Positions 1 through 9,115 of a stretch of DNA of 64,000 nucleotides are shown here, one piece after another; within the stretch, counting starts at the first letter, position 1; the number at the start of each line of letters is the position of its first letter. This DNA is from Paludibacterium purpuratum (GTDB lineage Bacteria > Pseudomonadota > Gammaproteobacteria > Burkholderiales > Chromobacteriaceae): positions 248,001-312,000 of the forward strand of contig NZ_SNZP01000001.1 in NCBI RefSeq assembly GCF_004363805.1, read 5' to 3'. The notes under the pieces are model-generated. The model was not told the origin of the DNA and searched no databases. It worked only from the letters and a program-made list of their open reading frames with translations. The position numbers were made by a program, and so were the translations under genes.

Positions 1-567
1 GCCGTGCCGGAAGGCGTGGGCGCCATGGCGGCTATTCTGGGTTTGTCTGACGATGTCATCCGCGCCGCCTGCGCCGACGTCGCTGCGGGCGAAGTGGTCG
101 AACCGGTCAATTTCAACTCGCCGGGACAAGTGGTGATCGCCGGTCATCGTGCCGCCGTCGAGCGCGCCATGGAGGCCTGCAAGGCCGCCGGCGCCAAGCG
201 CGCGCTGCCGTTGCCGGTCTCGGTGCCATCGCATTGCGCGCTGATGAAGCCGGCGGCTGAACAGTTGGCCGCGGCTCTGGCGCATGTGGATATTCAAAAA
301 CCGGTCATCAAAGTGCTACATAATGCCGACGTCGCGGCTTACGACGATGCGGCGCAGATTCGCGACGCCCTGGTGCGCCAGCTCTACAGCCCGGTGCGCT
401 GGACCGAGACCGTGGCTCGCATGGCGGCCGACGGCATCGTGCTGATGGCCGAGAGCGGCCCGGGCAAGGTGCTGGCGGGGCTCGCCAAGCGTATCGACGG
501 CAATGTCAAATGCTATGCCTTGACCGACGCGGCCTCGCTCGACACCGCGCGTGTCGAACTGGTGTAA
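1..567 (+). CDS. fabD: Malonyl-CoA:ACP transacylase, C-terminal part (cut by window start)
   Basis: FabD moves the malonyl group from CoA to acyl carrier protein, the step that feeds type II fatty-acid elongation in the cytoplasm. Only the last 188 residues are present; the reading frame is open from the first base, so the true start lies to the left. Visible family features are the FNSPGQVVIAG stretch, the PVSVPSHCALM segment carrying the catalytic-region histidine, and a C-terminal ESGPGKVLAGL block. The GxSxG nucleophile segment must lie outside the window. It ends 15 bases before the preferred fabG start and is followed by fabG and acpP, the usual fab gene order, which supports the call. 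Confidence 0.95.
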   Translation, partial: AVPEGVGAMAAILGLSDDVIRAACADVAAGEVVEPVNFNSPGQVVIAGHRAAVERAMEACKAAGAKRALPLPVSVPSHCALMKPAAEQLAAALAHVDIQKPVIKVLHNADVAAYDDAAQIRDALVRQLYSPVRWTETVARMAADGIVLMAESGPGKVLAGLAKRIDGNVKCYALTDAASLDTARVELV

Positions 568-582
568 AAGGAGTGTGTGAAC

Positions 583-1320
583 ATGCTGTTGCAAGGTAAA
601 GTTGCGCTGGTGACCGGCGCTTCGCGCGGTATCGGCGCCGCCATCGCCGATGCGCTGGCCGCCGAGGGCGCTATCGTCATCGGCACCGCCACCTCCGAAT
701 CGGGTGCAGAGGCCATTTCGGCCCGTCTGGCTGCCCAAGGGGGCGCCGGTCGGCAATTGGACGTTTCGACGCCGGGGGCCATCGATGCACTGGTGGCGGA
801 AATTGCCAAGACCTTCGGCGATGTGTCGATTTTGGTCAATAACGCCGGGATTACGCGCGATACGTTGCTTTTGCGTATGAGCGAGGATGACTGGGATGCC
901 ATCATGAGCACCAACCTGAAGTCGGTGTTCATGGCTTCCAAGGCGGTGTTGCGCGGCATGATGAAGGCGCGTGTCGGCCGCATCGTCAATATCGCTTCTG
1001 TGGTAGGCGCAATGGGTAATGCAGGGCAAGCCAACTATGCCGCCGCTAAGGCGGGTATCATGGGCTTCACCAAGTCCATGGCGCGTGAGGTGGGCAGCCG
1101 CAACATCACCGTCAATTGCGTTGCGCCGGGTTTCATCGATACCGACATGACGCGCGCGTTGCCGGAAGCGCAACGCACCGCGCTGGTCGAGCAGATCGCG
1201 CTCGGCCGCCTGGGCGACGCGAAGGATATCGCCGATGCCGTGGTTTTCCTGGCGTCGGATCGGGCTGCTTATATTACCGGGCAGACCTTGCATGTGAACG
1301 GCGGTATGTTGATGCCTTAA
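583..1320 (+). CDS. fabG: 3-oxoacyl-ACP reductase FabG
   Basis: FabG reduces 3-oxoacyl-ACP to 3-hydroxyacyl-ACP with NADPH in the fatty-acid elongation cycle. The 245-residue product is a classical short-chain dehydrogenase: TGASRGIG dinucleotide motif near residue 12, NNAG motif, catalytic Ser in NIASVVG followed by the YAAAK catalytic Tyr/Lys, and a C-terminal GGMLMP end. An AAGGAG ribosome site at 568-573 sits nine bases before the ATG chosen here; an in-frame GTG six bases upstream (577) is also open but would be only three bases from that site. It lies directly after fabD and before acpP. Confidence 0.95.
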   Translation: MLLQGKVALVTGASRGIGAAIADALAAEGAIVIGTATSESGAEAISARLAAQGGAGRQLDVSTPGAIDALVAEIAKTFGDVSILVNNAGITRDTLLLRMSEDDWDAIMSTNLKSVFMASKAVLRGMMKARVGRIVNIASVVGAMGNAGQANYAAAKAGIMGFTKSMAREVGSRNITVNCVAPGFIDTDMTRALPEAQRTALVEQIALGRLGDAKDIADAVVFLASDRAAYITGQTLHVNGGMLMP

Positions 1321-1341
1321 GGCAACGACAACGTGAAGCAG

Positions 1342-1370
1342 AATTAGGTAGGCTACTCTAATTTTTTTTT
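1342..1370 (+). terminator. Probable terminator between fabG and acpP
   Basis: Inverted repeat AATTAG (1342-1347) / CTAATT (1358-1363) runs into nine T residues. The stem is short and AT-rich, so it may only reduce readthrough into acpP, whose message is normally needed in excess and often has its own promoter. Confidence 0.5.
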
Positions 1371-1425
1371 GTAGAATAGTCGGGTTTTGTAATCCCGACA
1401 TCGAATGGGAAAGGATTTTTATCAA

Positions 1426-1665
1426 ATGGAAAACATCGAACAGCGTGTCAAGAAGATCGTTGCCGAACAACTGGGCGTAAACGAAGCCGAAGTGAAGACC
1501 GAGTCTTCGTTCGTCGACGACCTGGGCGCTGACTCCCTGGATACCGTTGAGCTGGTGATGGCACTGGAAGAAGAGTTCGAGTGCGAAATCCCGGACGAAG
1601 AAGCTGAAAAGATCACGACCGTTCAGCAAGCCATCAACTACGTGAGCGCTCACCTGAGCAAGTAA
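1426..1665 (+). CDS. acpP: Acyl carrier protein
   Basis: AcpP carries growing acyl chains on a 4'-phosphopantetheine arm for fatty-acid and lipid A synthesis. The 79-residue acidic protein has the family length and the DSL motif, with the prosthetic-group serine at residue 37. The start is set by an AAAGGA site at 1410-1415, ten bases before this ATG; an upstream in-frame ATG at 1405 would add seven residues not seen in the family and has no ribosome site. It stands between fabG and fabF and is bracketed by two terminator-like structures, consistent with an independently controlled abundant message. Confidence 0.97.
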   Translation: MENIEQRVKKIVAEQLGVNEAEVKTESSFVDDLGADSLDTVELVMALEEEFECEIPDEEAEKITTVQQAINYVSAHLSK

Positions 1666-1681
1666 GCTGCCGTATTCCTCG

Positions 1682-1724
1682 GACCTCTGCCCGCAGCGCC
1701 AGGCGCTCTCGCAGAGGTCTTTTT
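1682..1724 (+). terminator. Rho-independent terminator after acpP
   Basis: A nine-base stem GACCTCTGC (1682-1690) / GCAGAGGTC (1711-1719) encloses a second smaller stem (AGCGC/GCGCT) and is followed by a T run. This is a strong intrinsic terminator by eye. Confidence 0.85.
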
Positions 1725-1801
1725 GCTCGCGCTTCTGTTACAGATTTTTTAATGCCGCCGTTCGCGGTGGCGTTGCGCACCAACCTTCGGGAGAAGGGCG
1801 C

Positions 1802-1826
1802 GCGCGGGATGCTTTGGCATCCGCGC
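1802..1826 (+). other. Stem-loop in the fabF leader
   Basis: GGATGC (1807-1812), TTTG loop, GCATCC (1817-1822), extended after one bulged G by four GC pairs. It lies 38 bases before the fabF start, in the 139-base stretch between the acpP terminator and fabF. There is no T run, so it is not an obvious terminator; a role in mRNA stability or translation is only a guess. Confidence 0.4.
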
Positions 1827-1863
1827 CCCCGCATGGCGTTCCCGTACAACGCGGAGAAGTCCC

Positions 1864-3105
1864 GTGTCCAAGAGAAGAGTTGTCATTACCGGTCTGGGCC
1901 ATGTGTCCCCGATAGGAAACGACGTCGCCACCGGCTGGGCCAACTTGCTAGCCGGCAAGTCCGGTATCGGTCGGATCACCCGTTTCGATGCTAGCGATCT
2001 GGCTTGCCAGATTGCCGGCGAAGTCAAGGGTTTCGACATCAGCGATTATATTCCGCCGAAAGATGCGCGTCGTATGGACGTGTTCATCCACTACGGCATC
2101 GCCGCTGCGCTGCAGGCCATCGGCGACGCCGGGCTCGACGACGTCTCCACCCTCGACAAGACCCGCGTGGGGGTGAATATCGGTTCTGGCATCGGCGGTC
2201 TGCCGCTGATCGAAGAGACCGGTGCGGCGCTGCTGGCCGGCGGCCCACGTAAGATCGGCCCGTTCTTCATCCCGGGTTCGTTGATCAACCTGATCGCCGG
2301 GCACGTATCGATCCTCAAGGGTTACCTCGGGCCGAGCTACGGTATCGTCTCTGCCTGCACCACCGGCGCACATTGCATCGGCGATGCCGCGCGCATCATT
2401 CAGTACGGCGACGCCGACATCATGGTGGCCGGCGGTTCCGAAGGGGCGATCACCCGGCTGGGTATCGGCGGTTTCGCCGCCATGAAGGCGCTGTCGACCC
2501 GCAACGACGACCCTGCCGCCGCTTCCCGGCCGTGGGATACCGGTCGCGACGGGTTCGTGATGGGCGAAGGCGCTGGCGTGCTGGTTCTGGAAGAGTATGA
2601 ACACGCCGTTAAGCGTGGCGCACGCATCTATGCCGAGTTGATCGGTTTCGGCATGAGCTCCGATGCGTACCACATCACCGCGCCGAGCGCCGAAGGCCCT
2701 GCGCGCGGGGTGGCCAACGCCTTGCGCGACGCCGGCGTCAATGCCGACCAGATCAGCTATGTCAACGCGCATGGCACGTCGACGCCGTTGGGGGATGCCA
2801 ACGAAACCAACGCGCTCAAGATTGCCTTTGGCGATCACGCCAAAAAGCTGGCGATCAACTCGACCAAGTCGATGACCGGCCACTTGCTGGGCGGCGCCGG
2901 CGGTGTGGAGGCGATCTACACCATTCTGGCCGTGCACAACCAGATCGCGCCGCCGACCATCAATATGGTCGAGCAGGACTTCGAAAACGGTTGCGACCTG
3001 GACTATGTCCCCAACACCGCGCGCGAAATGAAGATCGATGTGGCGATCTCCAACTCGTTCGGTTTCGGCGGAACCAACGGCACGCTGGTTTTCAAGCGCG
3101 TCTGA
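1864..3105 (+). CDS. fabF: 3-oxoacyl-ACP synthase II FabF
   Basis: FabF condenses malonyl-ACP with acyl-ACP and is the main elongation enzyme for long and unsaturated chains. At 413 residues it has the normal length. The thiolase-fold catalytic triad is visible: Cys at about 165 in SACTTGAH, His at about 303 in [11 protein letters not shown], and His at about 340 in [10 protein letters not shown]; the glycine-rich FGFGGTNG block closes the protein. The start is GTG, with a GGAG site seven bases upstream (1853-1856). It is the last gene of the fab group and is followed by a strong terminator. Confidence 0.96.
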   Translation: MSKRRVVITGLGHVSPIGNDVATGWANLLAGKSGIGRITRFDASDLACQIAGEVKGFDISDYIPPKDARRMDVFIHYGIAAALQAIGDAGLDDVSTLDKTRVGVNIGSGIGGLPLIEETGAALLAGGPRKIGPFFIPGSLINLIAGHVSILKGYLGPSYGIVSACTTGAHCIGDAARIIQYGDADIMVAGGSEGAITRLGIGGFAAMKALSTRNDDPAAASRPWDTGRDGFVMGEGAGVLVLEEYEHAVKRGARIYAELIGFGMSSDAYHITAPSAEGPARGVANALRDAGVNADQISYVNAHGTSTPLGDANETNALKIAFGDHAKKLAINSTKSMTGHLLGGAGGVEAIYTILAVHNQIAPPTINMVEQDFENGCDLDYVPNTAREMKIDVAISNSFGFGGTNGTLVFKRV

Positions 3106-3124
3106 TCGATCGCGGGTTTGCCGC

Positions 3125-3157
3125 AAAAAAGCCGCTGCATCGTGCAGCGGCTTTTTT
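3125..3157 (+). terminator. Rho-independent terminator after fabF
   Basis: Perfect nine-base GC-rich stem GCCGCTGCA / TGCAGCGGC with a TCG loop, preceded by six A and followed by six T. The flanking A and T runs make it able to work in both directions, which suits the convergent chemoreceptor gene. Confidence 0.93.
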
Positions 3158-3165
3158 CTTGCCCG

Positions 3166-3256
3166 GTAGGAGCGGGTGTGGGGTGGATTCGCCGAAGGCA
3201 ATCCGCCATGACACGGGTTGGTGCGGTGCTTCGCGACCGCACCCTACGGCTCCTAC
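3166..3256. repeat. Dispersed intergenic repeat, copy A
   Basis: A 91-base element bounded by GTAGGAGC (3166-3173) and its inverse GCTCCTAC (3249-3256). Inside are an imperfect hairpin around GGATTCGCC/GGCAATCC and a perfect one, GGTGCGGT/ACCGCACC. The reverse complement closely matches copy B at 41924-42010. It lies between the convergent fabF and chemoreceptor genes. Confidence 0.7.
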
Positions 3257-3270
3257 AGTCGATCCAACCG

Positions 3271-5274
3271 CTAGACTTTGAAATGCGCGACCTCCTGGCG
3301 CATGGCATCCGCCACGGTGGTCAGGCCACGCGCCGCCTCCGCCGCGGACGAGGCCGCGGCGTTATTTTGTTCGGACATCTGCGCCACTTGCTCGACCCGC
3401 CCGGCCAATTGCGCGCTGGCACTGCTTTGCTCTTGCAATGCATGATTGATCACCTGCAAGGCTTGCTCCACCAGTACCGCGCTGCCGGTAATGCTGTCCA
3501 CGGCCGTCTGCGCGTGCTGGGCCGATTGCACGACATGCGTTACCTTGCCGTTGGTCTGCTGCATGCTGTCGACGGCTTGGTCTGTATGGGTTTGGATGCG
3601 CTGGATCATCTGGGCGATTTCCTTGGTGGCATTGCTGGTGCGTTCCGCCAGCTTGCGTACCTCGTCGGCCACGACCGCGAAGCCGCGCCCTTGTTCTCCC
3701 GCCCGAGCCGCTTCGATGGCCGCATTCAACGCCAGCAGATTGGTTTGATCGGCGACATCGCGTATCACCCCGACGATGTTGCTGATTTGCTGTGACTGCT
3801 CGCCCAATTGGCTGATCATTTCGGCGGTGCTGCCGATCTCGTGGGCGATGTCGGCAATGTCGTCGGCCGCTTTCTTGATGACCTCGACGCCATTCTTGGA
3901 CAATTGTTCCGCTTCCAGCGAGGCATCCTTGGCATCGTTGGTATTGTGGCTGACCTGACCGATGCTGACCGTCAACTGCTCCACGGCGGCCGCCATGGAG
4001 GCCGAGGCTTCGCTTTGTTGCTCGGATGCCTGCGAGACTTTCGTGGCGCTTTCCGCCAAAGCGTGGGCGGCATCGGCAAGGTCGATGGCATGCTGGCGCG
4101 ATGACGAGATCGTGGTATGCAGCGATTGCTGCATGCTGGCCAGACTGTCGAGCATCTGGCCGGTTTCGTTATGTCCGCCGCTTTCGATGGTGTAGGTCAG
4201 ATCGCCCGATGCCACCGCTTGCGCGGCATTCAATGCCTGGCGGATTGGACGTAGGATGCTGGCGGCCACCAGCCAGCCGATCGCCGTCGCCAGGACGATC
4301 AACAGCAGCAGGCTACCGCCGAGCAAATTGCGCGTATCGCGCTGATCGGCGATGCGCGCGGCGATCAGATCGTCGACCTGCTGCAGCGTCGCATTGGCCA
4401 ACTGGAAATCCACGTCGATGGATTGGGTAAAGAAGGCGATGTAATCGGCGACGGGATAGTCGATGGCCTCGGCGGTGACGACTTTGGTGCGTGCCAGTTC
4501 GGCTGCCTCCGCGGTGCGTTTTTGCCCCGCATCGATCAAATCCCCCAGTTTGCCTTGCACACTGGCGTTGGCGCTCATGGCTTTCTTGAAGGTACGCCCC
4601 ATACGGCCGCTGCCTTCCAAGGCCATGGCGTGCAGACTGATCATCACCGCCTTGCCATCCGCCGTGACTTGCTTGGCCGCCAAAATGCCCGCGCCTTTGG
4701 CGCGCAGTTCGCCGAGATGCTCCGCCAAGGTTGGCGTGTCGATATAAGCCGCGCGCATGAGATAGTAGGCATCGGCATCGGGATCCAGCGATAAGCCGAA
4801 TTGATCCGCGACTTGCTCGATCACTTGCAATAGGAAAATGCACAAAGCGGTGTGCTGTTGGTAGCTTTGCTCGGTGCTCAGGTGACGGCTGGCGACGCCA
4901 TCGCGCAAGGCGGTCCAATCGCTGCGGATTTGTTGCAACTGTCCCTGGATTTCGCCTGGTTCGTCCTTTAGTTGGCCGGTCAGCTTGGCTAGAGTGTTGT
5001 CGACTTCCGTCTGCTTTGCCTGACGCTCACTCGCCAGCTGACTGGCCCCCAGGAACGCCGCTGATAGGCCTCGATGTTGCTGGATCTGTTGCAACAAGGC
5101 CAGCGCGGTGCGGCCGGGGGCGACCCCCTCGCGCTCTCGCAACGAGTCGCTGATCGTTTGGTTAGTGGTATGGAGATACAAATAGTTTGGGGGAATGATG
5201 AGCCCCACCGCGAGCAGCAACAAAATCAAAAACTTTTGCCACAGCATCAATCGATCCAGTAGGGCAATTTTCAT
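3271..5274 (-). CDS. Methyl-accepting chemotaxis protein with NIT-like sensor region
   Basis: A transmembrane chemoreceptor that would signal through CheA/CheW to the flagellar motor. The 667-residue protein has one membrane segment near residues 12-32, a roughly 280-residue all-helical periplasmic region, a second membrane segment near 318-342, a HAMP linker beginning RPIRQAL, and the conserved cytoplasmic hairpin tip around [16 protein letters not shown] followed by [18 protein letters not shown]. The periplasmic region contains [12 protein letters not shown], resembling the start of nitrate/nitrite-sensing NIT domains; the ligand is therefore a guess. An AGGA site precedes the ATG by about eight bases. 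It is a single gene, not linked here to other chemotaxis genes. Confidence 0.92.
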   Translation of the reverse strand: MKIALLDRLMLWQKFLILLLLAVGLIIPPNYLYLHTTNQTISDSLREREGVAPGRTALALLQQIQQHRGLSAAFLGASQLASERQAKQTEVDNTLAKLTGQLKDEPGEIQGQLQQIRSDWTALRDGVASRHLSTEQSYQQHTALCIFLLQVIEQVADQFGLSLDPDADAYYLMRAAYIDTPTLAEHLGELRAKGAGILAAKQVTADGKAVMISLHAMALEGSGRMGRTFKKAMSANASVQGKLGDLIDAGQKRTAEAAELARTKVVTAEAIDYPVADYIAFFTQSIDVDFQLANATLQQVDDLIAARIADQRDTRNLLGGSLLLLIVLATAIGWLVAASILRPIRQALNAAQAVASGDLTYTIESGGHNETGQMLDSLASMQQSLHTTISSSRQHAIDLADAAHALAESATKVSQASEQQSEASASMAAAVEQLTVSIGQVSHNTNDAKDASLEAEQLSKNGVEVIKKAADDIADIAHEIGSTAEMISQLGEQSQQISNIVGVIRDVADQTNLLALNAAIEAARAGEQGRGFAVVADEVRKLAERTSNATKEIAQMIQRIQTHTDQAVDSMQQTNGKVTHVVQSAQHAQTAVDSITGSAVLVEQALQVINHALQEQSSASAQLAGRVEQVAQMSEQNNAAASSAAEAARGLTTVADAMRQEVAHFKV

Positions 5275-5402
5275 GATGTGATCCTGCTCTGGTTGTGATG
5301 AAAATTTTTTTGGATATAGGTAGCGTGCTGAATTGATTGCGGGCTTTTTAATACTTTAGGAGGCGATGACGGCACAAACAAGGTTGTCGGATGGACGATG
5401 CG

Positions 5403-5435
5403 CCGGATCGCGACGGTGGCGCCATCGCGATCCGG
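5403..5435 (-). other. Large hairpin downstream of the UbiC-like gene
   Basis: Eleven-base perfect arms CCGGATCGCGA (5403-5413) and TCGCGATCCGG (5425-5435) with an 11-base loop that itself contains the palindrome TGGCGCCA. It begins seven bases after the stop of the leftward gene. No T run follows, so it may be a 3' end stabiliser or a weak terminator. The rest of the 167-base gap up to the chemoreceptor shows nothing else clear. Confidence 0.5.
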
Positions 5436-5441
5436 GCTTCC

Positions 5442-6131
5442 TCAGTGCGGATCGAGCGGGAAGGCGAATATATCCTGGCGATAGGTTTCCTCGACCAGGC
5501 TGAACGGCTTGCCATCCTGGCGGTAGAGTAATGCCCGGTGTTGTAGGATGCGTTCGGGAATATCCAGCGCCTGAACGCCATCGCGCGACGCGGGCAACTG
5601 CGTTTCCCAGCCGATGGGGAGTGGCGACCACAGCAAGCGCGCGTAGAGCGTGCGGCGTGTGAAGTGCAGTGCCGCGACGGCGGTGCCGAACGGCGTATCG
5701 CTATGCTCTAGCGTGTTGTTCATTTCGGCGCTCAGGCGGGATGGCACATACCAGTTATCGGCTTCGGACAGTACCTTGTCGCCGCAGGCGAGCGCTACCC
5801 GGCGGTAGCCGAGCGCTTCGCCGGGGCCAACTTGTAGTTGCGTGCGCATCTCGTCACTGGCTGATTTGACGGTTGCATTGTCGCGGCGGGCGATAATGCG
5901 CGCCTCTGGCGCCATATGATGGGCCGCGCACCACCGTTGCAGGGTCTGTGTCGCACTGTCTCTGGAGAGTAGCGTGGCGTTGAGCGTTTGCAGCAGCGCC
6001 AGCGCCTTGACGCGGGTGGCGTTGCTGTCTTGCCAGCCCGGCCAAGGCCAGCCGGCGGCGTTGGCGGTCGATACGAAAGAGATAAGTAGGGCGGCGGCGA
6101 GTGGTGCGCGCGGGTAACGAATGATCGACAA
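5442..6131 (-). CDS. Secreted chorismate-lyase (UbiC)-fold protein
   Basis: The mature part resembles chorismate pyruvate-lyase and related UTRA-fold proteins: LGYRRVALACGDKVL followed by WYVPSRL, a TPFGTAVAAL block, and a C-terminal GKPFSLVEETYRQDIF that matches the position of the catalytic glutamate loop of UbiC. UbiC releases 4-hydroxybenzoate from chorismate in the cytoplasm; this protein instead starts with a typical signal peptide ending STANA-AGW, so it should be periplasmic, and its substrate is unknown. I prefer a TTG start because an AGGAAG site lies five bases upstream and leaves a 25-residue signal peptide; an in-frame ATG at 6167 would add 12 residues without a clear ribosome site. 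It is divergent from the CBS gene. Confidence 0.7.
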   Translation of the reverse strand: MSIIRYPRAPLAAALLISFVSTANAAGWPWPGWQDSNATRVKALALLQTLNATLLSRDSATQTLQRWCAAHHMAPEARIIARRDNATVKSASDEMRTQLQVGPGEALGYRRVALACGDKVLSEADNWYVPSRLSAEMNNTLEHSDTPFGTAVAALHFTRRTLYARLLWSPLPIGWETQLPASRDGVQALDIPERILQHRALLYRQDGKPFSLVEETYRQDIFAFPLDPH

Positions 6132-6277
6132 GGATTCTTCCTGTTTGGCGGTTGAATATCCGGCCATCTTGCTCGCTCATGGTTTTTCATACAATCGGAC
6201 TGCACTGATCGGGATTATCCGCTAAGTTGAAAACAGCACGAGCTGCCGCGCGGTGTTATTTCTGTGAGGTGTCCGCT

Positions 6278-6880
6278 ATGTTCGCCGAATTTCGTCCCCT
6301 GCCGATCCATTCCCTGCCACGTACCACCGACCTGGTGGAACCCGATCAGCACCCTGGCGCGGTGGTGACGTTGGATAGCCCTGCGCTGTCGGTGATGACC
6401 GATTTGCGTCAGGTTCGGCCGGTCTGTATCCAGCAGGACGCGACCTTGCGCGAGGCGCATCAGTTGATGGTCTGTAGCGGCATCCGGCTGTTGTTCGTCG
6501 AGGATCACCAGCACGGGCTGGTCGGCTTGGTGACGGCGGTGGATCTGTTGGGCGAGCGGCCGATTGTGCGCATGCGCGAACAAGGGAAGCCGCATGCCGA
6601 GGTTTGGGTGCGCGATGTGATGACGCCGCGCATCCAGCTCGATGCGCTGAGCATGGAGGAGGTGGCGCAAGCCCGGGTTGGGGAGCTGGTGGCGACCATG
6701 CAGCAATTGGGACGGCAACACACGCTCGTGGTGCAGGTCAATCCCGGCAATGGTCATCACCAGTTGTGCGGCCTGTTTTCCACCACCCACATGGCGCGCA
6801 AGCTCGGCATGGCACTGTCGTTCATTCGCCTGCCGCAAAGCCTGTCGGAGTTGCATCACTCGCTGCTGCACGCCCAATAG
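6278..6880 (+). CDS. CBS-domain protein
   Basis: A 200-residue soluble protein with two CBS-like repeats, the first around residues 40-100 (VMTDLRQVRPVCIQQDATLREA ending LVGLVTAVDLL) and the second around 107-180 (VMTPRIQLDAL ending LCGLFSTTHMARKLG). Paired CBS motifs commonly bind adenosine nucleotides and regulate a partner, but there is no fused enzyme or transporter here and no partner is evident nearby. The start chosen follows a GAGG site by nine bases; an upstream in-frame start at 6227 would add 17 residues that look non-native. A probable stand-alone regulator, role unknown. Confidence 0.75.
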   Translation: MFAEFRPLPIHSLPRTTDLVEPDQHPGAVVTLDSPALSVMTDLRQVRPVCIQQDATLREAHQLMVCSGIRLLFVEDHQHGLVGLVTAVDLLGERPIVRMREQGKPHAEVWVRDVMTPRIQLDALSMEEVAQARVGELVATMQQLGRQHTLVVQVNPGNGHHQLCGLFSTTHMARKLGMALSFIRLPQSLSELHHSLLHAQ

Positions 6881-6954
6881 CGGGAAGTCGGTGCGGTGAT
6901 CGCCGCTCGTCCAGTAGAATGGCGCTTTTCTATCGCCCGTCGGAATTCTGTTCA

Positions 6955-8256
6955 ATGCGTGCCGAAGTGCTCGATTTTCTGCCCGATCTGTTGGCCTTGC
7001 ATGCCGCCAATCGTCAACGTTTCCCCTATCTGCTGATGTCCGATGCTTGGGCGGGTTGGGACATCCTGTTCGCCCTGCCGCGCGAGTTGAGGCTGTATGC
7101 CGATGGCGAGGCGGCGCGTTGCCTGGCCGATCTGCGTGCCTTGCCTTGCCGGGACGACGCGCCGCGACAGCCTGGGTTGCCGTTTTGCGGCGGATGGTTC
7201 GTATTTCTCGGCTATGAAATGCTACAGGCCTTCGAAGACAAGGTTCCACAGGGCGTGCCCGACGATTTCCCCTTGGCGGCGCTGGCGCGCATCCCGGCCG
7301 CGCTGTTGGTGGATCGCGGTGCCGGGCGGGCCTGGGCTGTGGCCGAGGACGAGGAAAGCTGGCGCGAGTTGCAGGCATTGCTCGCCGAACCCGGCACGCC
7401 TTTCGCGCCGACGACGCCCGAACTTGCCTCGCTGGGCGAAGACGCCCCCGAGCGTTATACCGATGCCGTGCTGCGGCTCAAGCAGTATATCTACGACGGC
7501 GACGTGTTCCAGGTGAATATCTCGCGCGGTTGGCGCGCCGAACTCGCGCCGGAATGCCAGGCGGCCGATTTGTTCGCCGCGCTGCGTCGCGCCAATCCGG
7601 CGCCGTTTTCCGCCTTGGCCGACTTTGGTTCGGCGCAGATTGTCAGCTCTTCGCCCGAACGCCTGGTCGAAGTCCGCGACGGCTGGGTGCAGACCCGGCC
7701 GATCGCCGGTACGCACCCGCGCTCGACCGATCCGCGCGAGGACGAAGCACTGAAGGCTCGGTTGATCGGCAGTATCAAGGAGCGCGCCGAACACGTGATG
7801 TTGATCGACCTGGAACGCAACGATCTGGGGCGCATCTGCCAGCCGGGCACGGTCGAGGTCAATGAGCTGATGGCGGTGGCCAGTTATGCCTACGTGCATC
7901 ATATCGAGTCGAATGTGCGCGGTCGGCTGCGGCCCGGTACACATCCGGCCGAGGTGCTGCGCGCGCTGTTTCCCGGCGGCACCATCACCGGCTGTCCCAA
8001 GGTGCGCACCATGCAGATCATCCGCGAGTTGGAGGATGGCGCGCGCCGTGCCTATACCGGCAGCCTCGGCTACATCAATCTCGACGGCAGCATGGATTTC
8101 AACATCCTGATCCGCACTTTCATGCGCCAGGAGCAGACATTGCGCTTCCGCGCCGGCGGCGGGATCGTGGCCGACTCCGATCCCGAACGCGAACTGATGG
8201 AGACTCGCCATAAGGCGCGCGGCCTGTTGCGCGCCTTGGGCGTGTGCGACCAATGA
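6955..8256 (+). CDS. pabB: Aminodeoxychorismate synthase component I
   Basis: PabB aminates chorismate to 4-amino-4-deoxychorismate, the first step toward p-aminobenzoate and folate, using ammonia from a PabA glutaminase that is not in this window. The 433-residue protein has the chorismate-binding domain signatures PIAGTHPR, EHVMLIDLERNDLGR and FPGGTITGCPKVRTMQII, and ends with the GGGIVADSDPERE block. An alternative in-frame ATG at 6919 would add 12 residues; neither start has a strong ribosome site. Its stop overlaps the start of pabC (ATGA), and the pair encodes consecutive enzymes, which separates it from anthranilate synthase TrpE. Confidence 0.93.
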   Translation: MRAEVLDFLPDLLALHAANRQRFPYLLMSDAWAGWDILFALPRELRLYADGEAARCLADLRALPCRDDAPRQPGLPFCGGWFVFLGYEMLQAFEDKVPQGVPDDFPLAALARIPAALLVDRGAGRAWAVAEDEESWRELQALLAEPGTPFAPTTPELASLGEDAPERYTDAVLRLKQYIYDGDVFQVNISRGWRAELAPECQAADLFAALRRANPAPFSALADFGSAQIVSSSPERLVEVRDGWVQTRPIAGTHPRSTDPREDEALKARLIGSIKERAEHVMLIDLERNDLGRICQPGTVEVNELMAVASYAYVHHIESNVRGRLRPGTHPAEVLRALFPGGTITGCPKVRTMQIIRELEDGARRAYTGSLGYINLDGSMDFNILIRTFMRQEQTLRFRAGGGIVADSDPERELMETRHKARGLLRALGVCDQ

Positions 8257-9059
8257 TGCTGATCAATGGTGTGCCTGCCGACCGAATTTCGGCCGACGAC
8301 CGCGGTTTGGCGTTCGGCGACGGCGTATTTCGCACCTTGCAGTGCCGCGATGGCACGCCCTGCCTGTGGCCGTGGCAGTTCGCCTGCCTGACGCGCGATG
8401 CGGCACGCCTCGGCTTGCCGGTGCCGGACGAGTCGCTGTTGTTGGCCGAGCTTGCGGCAGCTTGTGCCGGCCTACCGAGCGCGGTGGCCAAGATCACGCT
8501 GACACGCGGCAGCGGCCCGCGAGGCTATGCCATTCCCGCCCAGGCGAGCGCGACGAGGATTGTGGCGGCGCATGGCTGGACCGGTTACCCCGAGCGTCAT
8601 GCCCGCGATGGCGTGGCCTTGACTTGGTGTGCGTTGCGCCTGGGGCTGCAGCCACGGCTCGCCGGCATCAAGCATCTGAACCGGCTGGAAAGCGTGATGG
8701 CGAAGAGCGAGTTGCCGGAAGCGTTTGCCGAGGGCGTGTTGCTCGACAGCGACGGCACGGTGGTGGAGGGGACGCTGAGCAATGTGTTCGTGCTGCACGA
8801 TGGCCGTTGGCAGACGCCGTTGCTCGACCGCTGCGGCGTGGCCGGCGCATTACGCGACTGGGTCATGTCGCAGGTGCCGGTGGAGCAGGTTCGGCTGTTG
8901 CCGCAGGATTTGTTGCGTGCCGATCTGTTGTTCGTCTGCAATAGCCTGGCCGGCATCTGGCCGGTCGCGAGCCTGGACGAGCGACGCTGGCGCGATTTCG
9001 CGCCAGTGCGTCCGCTGCAGGCGGCTCTGGCACAAGAATATGCCGCGAGGCCGGCATGA
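8253..9059 (+). CDS. pabC: Aminodeoxychorismate lyase
   Basis: PabC is a PLP enzyme of the branched-chain aminotransferase fold that splits aminodeoxychorismate into p-aminobenzoate and pyruvate. The 268-residue product shows the N-terminal DDRGLAFGDGVFRTL block, the PLP lysine in the GIKHLNRLESVMAK segment, and the EGTLSNVFV motif that binds the cofactor phosphate. It starts inside the pabB stop codon, so translation is probably coupled; a second ATG three bases on is equally possible. Branched-chain or D-amino-acid aminotransferase are the alternatives, but the pabB neighbour settles the choice. Confidence 0.92.
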   Translation: MMLINGVPADRISADDRGLAFGDGVFRTLQCRDGTPCLWPWQFACLTRDAARLGLPVPDESLLLAELAAACAGLPSAVAKITLTRGSGPRGYAIPAQASATRIVAAHGWTGYPERHARDGVALTWCALRLGLQPRLAGIKHLNRLESVMAKSELPEAFAEGVLLDSDGTVVEGTLSNVFVLHDGRWQTPLLDRCGVAGALRDWVMSQVPVEQVRLLPQDLLRADLLFVCNSLAGIWPVASLDERRWRDFAPVRPLQAALAQEYAARPA

Positions 9060-9115
9060 AATCGCTTATGATGTGTCGTTGACTATGCAATTGTGCTGAA
9101 GCGGAGGAGGGGATT

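Noticed and set aside
1948-3201. A 417-codon open frame opposite fabF
   Set aside because: Antisense shadow; fabF has its full catalytic triad and ribosome site.
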